DNA from: Campylorhamphus procurvoides
Taxonomy: Eukaryota; Chordata; Aves; Passeriformes; Dendrocolaptidae
Assembly (NCBI GenBank): GCA_013396655.1
Contig: WBMV01009262.1
Location: 155,080-219,079, forward strand
Direction: 5' to 3'
DNA: 64,000 bases
In this document: piece after piece, positions 13,501 through 22,535 of the stretch
How the letters are laid out: every line of letters starts with the position of its first letter
Position numbering within the stretch: position 1 is the stretch's first letter
Position numbers and translations under genes: made by a program
The notes under the pieces: model-generated
Seen by the model: only the letters and a program-made list of their open reading frames with translations
Told to the model about the DNA's origin: nothing
The model's database searches: none

Positions 13501-16500
13501 AGCCAGCAAGCAAGTGTGGCAGCAAGAACAGCCACCCTGGAGCAGCTGAGGGAGAGGCTGGAGTCAGGAGGGCCTCCAGAGAAGAAGGTCTCTCGGATGA
13601 CCGAGGAGGAGCAGCGGCTTGTCCAGCAGGCCCTGCAGCGCAACCTGTTCAGCATGGCACGGCAGATCCCCATGAAGATCAAAATCAATGGCAAGGGTAA
13701 GCAGCAGGGGCAAAACACAGGCAAAAAGCCTTTGGCAACTGCAGCAGGGAATGAAATGCTCCCAGTCTGGAATGTCAAACACACAGGTCTGTCAGAGTCC
13801 CAGGCAGAGGCCACCTCAGGAAGATGTTAAAATGGAGCACAACAATTGCAAAGCTGAGCTGTGGCAATGTTTTGTTGAGCTTTACTGCTGGTTTTATTAC
13901 CCAGCCTCATCTGAATCCAGCCTTGATTCAGAAGAGCCTTTGCCATGTTCAGAAAGCTCCACGTCCAAGCTGATCAAACCCACCTGACCCACCCAGTGAG
14001 ACCCTTTCTCCAAACTGGTGACCTCCTGTGTCCAGCACAGCGAGGTCACTGCAGGGCTCAAGCTCTTGCACCTCCACAGAACTTGCACCCTGTTAATTGA
14101 TTGTGGATGTAACAGCTTGGTACAGCTACAGGAGACTTGGAGAGAGATGCCCAGCTTTTAGGAATCATTTCCCAGGTGGGGTGAGGAGGTTGTAAAGACC
14201 TGTGTGTCTGCACATGGCTGTGTGTCCCAGGGCTTTCTAGCAAGGCAGGTGATTTCTACCCCCATCTGCACAGCCTCAGGGCAAAGAACTGTTGGCAAGG
14301 CTGGGTTAGGAGGTCACATCCAAGCAGCATTCATGGCCTGTGAAATGCTCTCCTGAAATGCTTTGGAAAAAAAACTCGCCCTGGAAAGGTCACTCATTTT
14401 AATCAATACTGTGATAGAGTGGCTTCAGAAGTTGATTAATGCTCTGGCTCCCTTACCTGTCCCAGGGCTGCACCTCACCAGGCAGGCAAAGCCTCAGTCC
14501 CAACAGCTGCTTCCTCCAAACCTTTTGATCCATTAAAATTAAAGGCCTCAGCTCCCTACTAATTGTATATTTGGAAGGAGGCACAAGGCCAGGCAAGTTG
14601 GGCAAGGCTTAGAAGAAAGGGAAGAGGTGTTCTCGTTCTGGCAGTGCTGGTCAGTGCTTTTTTGAGATGCTTTGCCAGAAATATGCATGGAAAAGGATCA
14701 AAGTAGATTCCTCTGAAGCAGCAGCTGGGATTGGGACTTCACTGTTCCGGGCAGCTGTGCATCCACCTGAATTTCACATAAAAACTAAAACAGTGATTAA
14801 AAGGGAATACAAATTTTATCCAGTAATGTTCATTCCCTCTCATCTCACTTTACTTTCACCCTGAACTTCCTAAATCAAAATGCTGAGAACAATTTTAGTC
14901 CCTACAAATAGTAACAGGCTGAGCCCTGAGGATTCAGGGGTGGCGTTCCCACCTTTGTCAGCTGACTGTGGTCAAGGCTGTCCTGTCTTCTGTGCCCTAA
15001 TTTTGCCAACTGCACAATCAAAACCATGATGTGCTTTGAGAGGTGCTTTTGGTAAGCACAGGGTGAGCTTATCATGGCTTGATAACAACATTTATGTTAA
15101 ACCTTAACAATGTGGAGTTTTTAGGGGGGTGATGGCCTTGATGCCCTCAGACAAGGAGCAGTCCTGAAATCCAGGCTCACCATAGGCTGGGGATTCAGAA
15201 TCTTCTGGAAAAATCTGAGATTCAGCTCCCCTCAAACATGACTGCAAACTCAGGCCCTGCTCTGCAGTGATACTTCCAGAGCTGCCCATCATCCTCCAGT
15301 GTGAGGATATAGGGAAAGGTCCCAGATTTCATGCTGAGTGGAATGTTCCTGGGTTTTCCCCTCCCTCCAGTGGCCACTGGAGCTGCTGCGGTCCAAGCAG
15401 CTCCGAGTCACAGCAGCTCCCTGAGGGGCTGAGAACTGGGCCCATGCTCCCAACAATGGCCACAATCCAGCTGATTATTTAAATATGGTCTTGTCTCGTG
15501 TGCTCCCAGCCCTTCCTTGGGAGGAGAATGTTAATTTGGCCTTCAGGGAAAGATTTCCAAATGCCAGTGGGCTCCCAGCCTCCCCTGAGCTCACACCAGA
15601 GCACTTACACACATTTGTAGCCTTATCATAGAACTGCAGACTGGTTTGGGTTGGAAAGAACATTAAAGCTCATCCCATTCCACCCCCTACCATGGCAGGG
15701 ATACTTTCCACTAGATCTGGTTGCTCCAAGCTCCATCCAACCTGGCCTTGAGCACTTCCAGGGATGGGGTAGCTACAGCTTCTCTGGGCAACAGAAATAA
15801 TAGAACATGGACATTGTGTGGAGTTTTCCCCACCAAAGAGAGGATAAAAGGAGGGCTGTATTCATCTCTAAGGGAGCACAGGGAATAAGACAATCACTCT
15901 CTAATCCTGCATCTGTTTTTTTCTGGAAGAAGACAAGCCCGACTCAGCGGCAGCACTGAACTTGTCACCCAACGGCATTGGGAGCATTAACATGTCGGTG
16001 GAGATCAACGGCACCACGTATGCTGGTGAGAAACCTCTCCTGGCAAGGGGGAGAGCCAGGCTCTGGGACCAGGGTGGGACAGGGTAGGAGAGGTGTGTTC
16101 CCATGCTCTGGGCTTTGCCAAGCTGGGAGCTGTCTGGATCAGAAAGTACAGGAGGAGCTGATTTCTGTTCTCTTTTTTGGGCCTGATAGTTTTAGAATCT
16201 AAGGGAAGGGTCTTCTGTGAAGATATTAATAGGAAAAAGTATTATCCCTCTTCTCCTGAGGAGGAGCTTTACTCAGCATTTCCTCACACATTTCTGGCAA
16301 GGAGGAATTGGCCCCTGTACTATGCTCAAGCAGTTTTGCTTCTGCACGTCACACCTGTACATCCTTGGGCAAATCCCAAGTGGGTGGCCTGGTTCTTCCA
16401 TCCAGTGGAAGTTGCTTCTCTCCTCCAAAGGTGTAGAAGCCATTTGGGACCTGTTTTCTGTGAGGACAACATCCTTACAGGCTGCCAGACCAAGAGATTC

Positions 16501-16824
16501 CTTCCATAATTAGCACTGACCTCTGGTCTGGCTGCTGAGCCTGCTTGTTGCGCCCTGGGCCTCTCTCTCTTGGGATGGGGTCTCTGGGGCTGGATATCTT
16601 CCCCTTTGCCCTGTATCCTGCCCTTCCCACTCCATCATTGTCTCCTCTGCCTGCCAGGAGTGCTCTTTGCCCAGAAACCCGTTGTCCACCTCCTCGCCGG
16701 CTCCAGCACCCACAGCTCCTGCAGCAGCAGCAGCAGCAGCAGCAGCAGCTCCCACTGCTCCCCCAGCCCTACCTCATCCCGGGGCACACCCAGCGTGGAG
16801 CCCTCCACCAGCTGGTCCCTCTGA
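1593..16824 (+). CDS. ARID3B: AT-rich interactive domain protein 3B, C-terminal 345 residues (partial gene)
   Basis: This is a nuclear DNA-binding protein of the ARID3/Bright family, which binds AT-rich DNA. Visible coding exons are 1593-1665, 11907-12090, 13000-13259, 13439-13696, 15930-16025 and 16658-16824. They join in frame (1038 nt including the TGA stop). The first three encode ARID helices, with recognisable stretches LYELDSDPERKEFLDDLF, GGLVEIINKKIWREITKGL and YMKYLYAYECEKK. The fourth and fifth encode the REKLES region (EQLRERLES, then INMSVEINGTTYAGVLFAQ across the last junction), used in this family for self-association and nuclear shuttling. The last exon ends in a serine tract and PSTSWSL. 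The family (ARID3A/B/C) is clear from sequence. The choice of ARID3B rests on synteny with CLK3, EDC3 and CYP1A. The N-terminal exons and promoter are outside the window. Confidence 0.93.
4245..4411 (+). mobile_element. CR1 LINE 3'-end fragment
   Basis: The sequence follows the avian CR1 3' end in sense orientation. It runs from a word like CCTGGCACAGGTTGCC through CTGGAAGTGTCCAAGGCCAA to CCTTCCAACCCAAAGCATTC and a degenerate ATTCTATGAT-like terminus. It is 5'-truncated, as nearly all CR1 copies are, and has no coding capacity. It lies in the large ARID3B intron in the sense direction. Confidence 0.9.
6993..7138 (+). promoter_or_regulatory. Candidate intronic enhancer with repeated GATA motifs
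   Basis: A 17 bp word, GCCGAAATCTGATAAGG, occurs twice (6993-7009 and 7014-7030, period 21). A third GATAAG lies at 7089-7094 and a minus-strand GATA (TATC) at 7135-7138. A TTGATTA-like word lies between the last two. GATA factors bind (A/T)GATA(A/G). Function is inferred only from motif clustering inside the ARID3B intron, and chance clustering is possible. Confidence 0.35.
9667..9695 (-). repeat. Interstitial telomeric repeat, (CCCTAA)4 plus flanking partial units
   Basis: The 29 nt form a perfect run of the vertebrate telomere hexamer: four full CCCTAA units (9669-9692) with AA before and CCC after. On the minus strand this reads TTAGGG. The flanks show no degenerate hexamers, so this is a short, abrupt insertion-type island and not a decayed telomere fusion. 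Confidence 0.95.
15625..15792 (-). mobile_element. CR1 LINE 3'-end fragment
   Basis: Read on the plus strand it begins with ATCATAGAACTGCAGACTGG and runs through GGTTTGGGTTGGAAAGAAC and TCCAACCTGGCCTTGAGCAC to TTCTCTGGGCAAC. This is the reverse complement of a CR1 3' end. It is antisense to ARID3B and ends about 140 bp before the acceptor of the exon at 15930. Confidence 0.9.
16723..16749 (+). repeat. ARID3B: In-frame (AGC)9 trinucleotide tract encoding polyserine in ARID3B
   Basis: Nine uninterrupted AGC codons follow a TGC codon and precede TCC, giving ten serines in the last coding exon. Pure codon runs like this are slippage-prone. In other frames the same run would read as polyglutamine or polyalanine, but the AGC frame is the one continuous with the upstream exon and the stop at 16822-16824. 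Confidence 0.95.
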
Positions 16825-16928
16825 CGGGTGGCCCAGTCCCTGTCTCACACTGGCCTTTGGCTCCCGGAGTCGCACAGATACCTCATCTCAAGGAACCTGC
16901 TTTTGTGATGGGCCAGCGGCAAGATGGG

Positions 16929-16949
16929 GATGATGATGATGATGATGAT
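16929..16949 (+). repeat. (GAT)7 microsatellite
   Basis: Seven perfect GAT units lie about 105 nt after the ARID3B stop, so they fall in the 3' UTR and are not translated. Confidence 0.95.
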
Positions 16950-19881
16950 GAAACCTTTCCATACCAGCAAGTTTTTCTTCGTCATCTCTTTGCCCGGCCT
17001 TTTTTTTTTTTTTCTTTGTTCTTCCCCCATTCTTCCTCCCTTTTGCTCTTTGTTTTCTTCCTCCTCCTCCTCCTCCCAGGGTTTGCTGTGTTCCTGTCAG
17101 GGGTGAGACAAGGAGGGGGGCATGCCTGGCGTTTTTCAATCAGGGATGGATAGGAACTGTGGGTTCAGACATGGCTGAGACGTCACCAAGGCAGGTGGAA
17201 AGAGCTGGAGTTGGGGCAGAGAGACTTGGTTCTCCTTCAATCAGGAGCCACAAGAACTCTTCCCAACAACCAACTCCGTGTTTAGACAATCCTAAGAGCT
17301 GGCAGGGTGCCTTGCCATGTCCTCCTGTGGCTTGTGCTGCTGGACAGGCAAACTGCTTGTTTCCTTTCTACTGTATCCATATGTCCTCACAGGAGGTTTG
17401 TGAACCTTTTTCCCCCTCTACACAGTTTTGGCATGAGAGGATTTCCTTCCTCCCTGCCACATTAAAACCCTCTCCATCAGCTGCTTGGTTCTGGCCAGTG
17501 CTGCCTGATCCCTCCTGTTGCCTTCAGGCTTTCAGCCAAGTTTTCAATGCCCTTGACCTTGCCTGTCTCCCGTGAGGAATTCATCCCACTGACCTTTACC
17601 CCTGACAGCCTGAGCTTCTTGGGGCTCCTCCGATCCTCTGCCCCAGTGACACTGTCACTTAGGTTGATCTGGGCCTTCCTGGAGTGACATCTGCCTCCTG
17701 AGGTGGTTTTCAGTAGCCCCTTGAAGCTCCCCACATCTGTGTGCTGAAGAAACAGGAGGTGATCTCTAAAATCCAACTCAGCGGGGCCACAGCATGTGCA
17801 AAGGTGTTGTGGTTAATGTTATACACATGGGGTTTTGTCTCTGAACAAACCCAGCAGCCCAGGCCCCTTCAAACTGTACCTGAGTGGTGAAGACCTTTTG
17901 CTCTCCAGGGGAAAGTGGAGAACAGGAAATCAAGCCCTTCCTTGCCCTTTCCCCTCAGACCTCCAGTTGGAAGCAAAGCTGGCCCTGACTCCATGAACCA
18001 GCTCTTGCTCAGGTGACCTTCTGCTGTCCCCTTCTCCTTCTGGCCATTCCCCAGCCTGGAGAGCTGATCCAAGCTTCATCCCTCCTGCCCTGGTGACATC
18101 TTTCCCATACATCCTGCCCTGGTGACGTCCTTCTCATGCTCCAGGCCCAAGTCAGGGGTTTTGAGCAGATGAAATACCTCAGATATGTACTTGTTGTTGG
18201 GTTGGTTTTGTTTGTTTTGGGTTGGTTTCTTTAACCTCTTCAGGAAGTATTGGCATATCTTATCGCTTGGTTTTTTTAATATGTGGGTTTGCTGACATTG
18301 TGTTTGTTTGTTGTTTTTTTTTATTTTTTAAAATTTTAAATGTATCACCAAAGACAGAAAGTTAAAACAAGGCTGAGCAAAGCAGCAGTGGATTCCCCAT
18401 CCTTTTAGGCCAGCAGGAGCCAAGCTCCAGCATCATCCCAGGACATGTGCACGACAGAAGGACCAGGTAGAGGCAGGAAAAGAGGGCAGGAGTGATGCTC
18501 ACTTAGATTTGTCCAGAGGGAGGGAATGTACATGTCCTCAGATGGATGCTGCTCCAGGATGTCCCATCCAGCTGCTTTTAGTTGGAGTAGTACCCACCCT
18601 CTGGGCTTGGGGAAGCTGGGCTGATCCCACAGGCCTCCATGGCATTTCATCCTTGGAGACTCCCAGAGGTTTTTTTCAGACTCTGAGGCTCATTCAGATT
18701 ACCTTTTATCCCTTTTTTTTGTTTTCTTTTGGTTGTTTTTATTTTTATTTTGGGGTGGGGGGGTTATTTTATTAGGGGATGGGGTTGGGGCTGTTTCCTC
18801 TAAGTGGGACTGGGGCACTTTTTGCTTTTCCTTGCATTTTGCTCTCTGACCCCGGAGAGCAGAGGTTGGTCTGGGGTGGGTTCTGTCTCACATGCTAACG
18901 TTGTGTTTTCTTGCACAGAAAGGCACTCGAATCACTGAACTGCTTTGACACTACTAGAGTATTAATGTTTATAAGCTTTACTCAACCTAGACTGGAACTA
19001 GCCAGGACTAACAGATTGTTTTGTATCCAATTCAGGGAAAGAATCAGGTTGGGATGTTAACAGATACCTCAGTTAAATAAGCTGCAAAGATAAACTGGTC
19101 CTTTGTCAGTCCAGTGTGACAAGGACCATTCAGACTGTGAAGAGTTAACCCTTTCCCTAAGCCTGGCTTTGATCCTGGCAGTCTGAGCTCCAGATCTCCT
19201 ACTGAGCTGCCAGGCTTTGGGGACAAGGTTATGGAAACCAGCAGCAGAGCCGGGGAAGGCTGAGCGAGGGTGGCGCATCACCCCTCTGCTCCATTTCATC
19301 GATTGTGTAGTACTCAGGGTTTGATACTGCAAGTAGGACTGTTCTTGTGTGAAGTGCTCTGCTTTGCAGTGTTGCTCCATCCTCTCCCAACTCCACACCA
19401 GCCAAGGTTATGCAGCGAGCAGCCAAAAAAAACCAGCCCCCAGTTCGCTCCCGTGCAGCCTCTATGCTCCTGTTTCCAGGGGGAGATTTGCCAGCTGGGA
19501 AAACCAAACCAAACCTGCTTCAGGCAGCTCCCAGTTGATGCTGGGAAGGCACAAAAGCTGGGACAAGGAGGGGGAGGCTGTGTGTGTGCCTGCTCGGCTC
19601 CCAAAGTGAATGTGAACATGTCACACCAAGTCCTTTTGGCCGCTGCACGTGTGTGTGTGTGCTCTGAAGGGATTGGGATCAGATGTTCTTTCCAAACAGC
19701 TGCAGCAGCCTTGCTACTAGTTTTCTTACCTATTTAAAAAAAATAATAAAATAAGTAAATAAAAACAAATGTGATAGCCTAGGCGGTGGATAAATACCTC
19801 AACGTCTCCTTCCAACAAGTGTCTGTATATGTTGTTGTTGGGTTTTTTCTATCTTACAGGTTATCTGAATGTTTATATTCC

Positions 19882-19887
19882 AATAAA
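19882..19887 (+). terminator. ARID3B: Candidate ARID3B polyadenylation signal AATAAA
   Basis: A canonical hexamer in the context TATTCCAATAAACTTCTACC, followed within about 40 nt by TG-rich sequence (CACTGTGACC, then CTGTTTTGTG). It is the last canonical signal before the featureless spacer. AATAAA-type words about 130 nt upstream are alternatives. Confidence 0.5.
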
Positions 19888-19905
19888 CTTCTACCTCTTC
19901 ACACT

Positions 19906-21319
19906 GTGACCCTCCAGCCTGTTTTGTGCCCCTGGCTGTCCCCTTGAATTTAAAGATTTCCCTTTTTTTTTGGCCTAGGAAAGTATTCCTAGAGGCTGAG
20001 TCAGCTTAGATGAGGTCTGGATCCTTTCAGGGGCTTTGGGCTTCCAGTTTGGAGCTGGGCTGGTGGGATGTTTTTAGGGATGGGGGCTAGGAATGAACTG
20101 GATCCCTGTGGGCTGGAATGATGGAGCTTCCAGGTTGGATACTGACAGAAACCACATGGGCTCTCCCTTCCCAGGTGTTGCTGAAGCTGCTGGACCTGCC
20201 CCAGGTCTCTTACCCAGGCTGGGCTAGAAGCCTGTCTCCCAAATCCCTCCCCTGTCATCACCTCCTCCCCACAAAAAGGACATTTAATGCTTCCTGCCAG
20301 TTTTGCTGTTTGCATGGCTCCTGATGCTGTTTTTCCAGTCATTGAACCAGTTTGGCAGTGGGAGAGGAGCTGGTTTCTAATCCCTTTTATACCAGCCTTT
20401 CAAATGCCCCATACCTGCATTTGTTTTGGCTGGGGGCCCATTTGTGTCGGCTGGGTCGTGGGAAGGGGATGGAGCCCACAACCTTCCTCATCCTCCCACC
20501 AGACTCACCTCATGGATTTGGGAATCTCTCACCTGGGCTCTGGCCCCAGCCCCAGCCTTCCCCTGTGTGAACACAGCTAAGACAGCTCAAGTACTCAGCT
20601 AGACTCACCTCTCTCCTTACAGACCCAATGCCTGAAGCAAGTAGGGTAGGGGCTGGCAGTGAGGGGTGGAAAACCACCCTCAGTGTGTGTTGCTGTGGGG
20701 TTTAGCCACCTGCAGCCTTAGGGTCAGAGGGGGAAAGTGTGGGCTGAAGAGATCTTTGCTGGATTCAGTGGTGCTCAGACACCTGGTCTCAGGTGACAAG
20801 GGGCTCCATGGTGGCCACCATGGTCCAGGCCAGCCCCGCAGCCCTTTTACCTGCTTGGTGCAGCACGTCCTGGCACAGGATCATCCAGCTCGGCTGCCCC
20901 AGCACCCTAAACTGGGCACCACAAGGGGTCCAGTGCACCTTCCCATTCCTCCCAGCCCTGCAGACCCCTATGTGTCCATACACCTGGAGTGGGCACAGTC
21001 CAGCCCTCCCAACTCACTTTTGCAGGGCTGGACAGCTGCAGATATTGGCAGGTGTTGGAACTGGAATATAATCCTGTGGGCAAGTTCACATGCCAGCCCC
21101 CTCCCATCAAGCATTTCTAAATTCCTGAACAAGCAACAAAGGGCTGAGGAGAGCCCAGTGTGGATTAAGGCACCTGGGGAGTGAAGTCCAACCCAGTGGG
21201 GTGAGACAGTGCCTGCTTTTCTCCTTCAAACATCCCTGTCCCTTTATGGAACCCAGCTCAGACTCTGGTACAGCTTTATCTCAATCCATGATCTCAATCC
21301 ATGATGAGATAGGTCAAGA
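19906..21319. other. ARID3B-CLK3 intergenic spacer, nothing recognised
   Basis: I see no coding exon, transposon end or RNA gene in this stretch. Open frames here lack family similarity and splice context. Confidence 0.6.
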
Positions 21320-21905
21320 TGAAGCAGACCACAGGGAAAACCATGCTGAGGAAGAGGATGGCCATAGCAAAGGTAGGCTGTGGTGAGGAAGGCTGTGGTG
21401 AGGCAGACTATGAGAAGGAAGACCCTGGGGAGGAAGTCTGTGTGGAAGGTGAGGATGGTCATGGTGAGGGTGAGATTGGCCCTGATGACCACAGGGAGTC
21501 AGAAACACAGTGAGGAAGCTGTGCTGAGGGTGAGGATGGGTGCAGTGAGGAAGATCACGGTGAGGAAGGCCATGGCACAGTGAGGATGAGGATGGCTGCA
21601 GTGAGGAAGATCACGGTGAGGAAGGCCATGGCACAGTGAGGATGAGGATGGGTGCAGTGAGGAAGGCCATGGTGAGGAAGGTCATGGCACAGTGAGGGTG
21701 AGGATGGCCTCAGTGAGGAAGATCACGGTAAGGAAGATCATGGCACAGTGAGGGTGAGGATGGCCACAGTGAGGAAGATCATGGTGAGGAAGGTCATGGC
21801 ACAGTGAGGGTGAGGATGGCTGCAGTGAGGAAGATCACGGTGAGGAAGGCCATAGCACAGTGAGGGTGAGGATGGGTGCAGTGAGGAAGGCCATGGTGGG
21901 CTATG
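21320..21905. repeat. Minisatellite with 56 bp units (GTGAGGAAG-rich)
   Basis: From about 21510 the sequence repeats with a 56 bp period. The word TGCAGTGAGGAAGATCACGG starts at 21541 and again at 21597, with further diverged copies to about 21900, roughly seven in all. Each unit is itself built of shorter GTGAGGA(A/T)G words. From 21320 to 21510 the same words recur without clean periodicity. The period is not a multiple of three, so this is not a coding repeat. Confidence 0.9.
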
Positions 21906-21954
21906 AGGTGCCGTAGCCCTGCGAAAGGCCGCGCTTCCCTTCCCGTCCAGGTTA

Positions 21955-22212
21955 ACCCCGGCCCGGCCCGGCCCGGCCCTCTGGGGCGGGTTTAACCCCG
22001 TCCCTTCCTTTTGGGGCGGGTTTAACCCCGTCCCTTCCTTTTGGGGCGGGTTTAACCTCGTCCCATCCCACCGGGGCGGGCTTAACCCCGTCCAATTCTT
22101 CTGGGGCGGGTTTAACCCCGTTCCCGTCCTTTTGGGGTGGGTTTAACCCGGTTCCCATCCTTTTGGGGTGGGTTTAACCCGGTCCCTCCCCGTCCCGTCC
22201 CTCCGGGGCGGG
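21955..22212. repeat. GC-box minisatellite, 30-31 bp units, upstream of CLK3
   Basis: Eight units each contain GGGGCGGG or GGGGTGGG followed by a TTTAACCC-type word. Box starts are 21983, 22013, 22043, 22073, 22103, 22134, 22165 and 22205. Six are GGGGCGGG and two are GGGGTGGG. GGGCGG is the Sp1/KLF recognition core. Several units also contain GGGTTTAACCC, an inverted repeat around one central T. The array ends about 100 bp before the inferred CLK3 first-exon donor, so it lies in or beside the promoter. Confidence 0.93.
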
Positions 22213-22315
22213 TTTAACCCCGGTCCGGGAAGCGGAAGCGGCGGCGCTGCGGGCGGCGGAGCTGGGCCGAACTGGGCCGAACTGGACTCGGCTGGGCCCG
22301 CCGAGCGCGGCCGGT
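22213..22315 (+). promoter_or_regulatory. CLK3: CLK3 core promoter and noncoding first exon (approximate)
   Basis: This is GC- and CpG-rich sequence without a TATA box. A repeated AGCGGAAGCGG word at about 22230-22245 resembles ETS sites. It ends at a GTGAGG donor (22314), with a second possible donor GTGAGA at 22319. The next acceptor ends at 22535, immediately before the ATG. The transcription start is not determinable from sequence alone. Confidence 0.55.
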
Positions 22316-22535
22316 GAGGTGAGACTGTGGGGGGACACGGAGGGGACCCTCATGGGACCCTCATGGGAAGCGGGGCCGGGGGGACACGGGGCGGACACGG
22401 GAGGTGTCGGGGAACGGCCCGGCCCGTGCAGGGCCCCCAAACCCCAGCGGTGCCCGGGGCAGGGCCCCCCTCACGGCGGCCCCGGGGGTGTGAGGGGCCC
22501 GAGGCCTGGAAGGAACCCTGCTGCTGTCCCCACAG

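Larger units (their letters stand above)
16825..19905 (+). other. ARID3B: Probable ARID3B 3' UTR
   Basis: No further coding exon follows the TGA. The stretch contains a (GAT)7 microsatellite, T-rich runs near 17.0, 18.3 and 18.7 kb, and two groups of AATAAA-type words (about 19745-19765 and 19882-19887). A 3' UTR of about 3 kb is inferred from the first convincing poly(A) signals. A spliced 3' UTR or an earlier noncanonical site cannot be excluded. Confidence 0.55.

Noticed and set aside
16667..16933. Frame reading the ARID3B AGC run as polyalanine, and another reading polyglutamine
   Set aside because: Only the AGC (serine) frame is continuous with the spliced ARID3B reading frame and its stop.
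21952..22158. Minus-strand open frame with a repeating ten-residue VKPAP-type motif
   Set aside because: It is the translation of the 30 bp GC-box minisatellite, whose unit length happens to be a multiple of three. Units of 31 bp break the frame, and there is no splice or start context.
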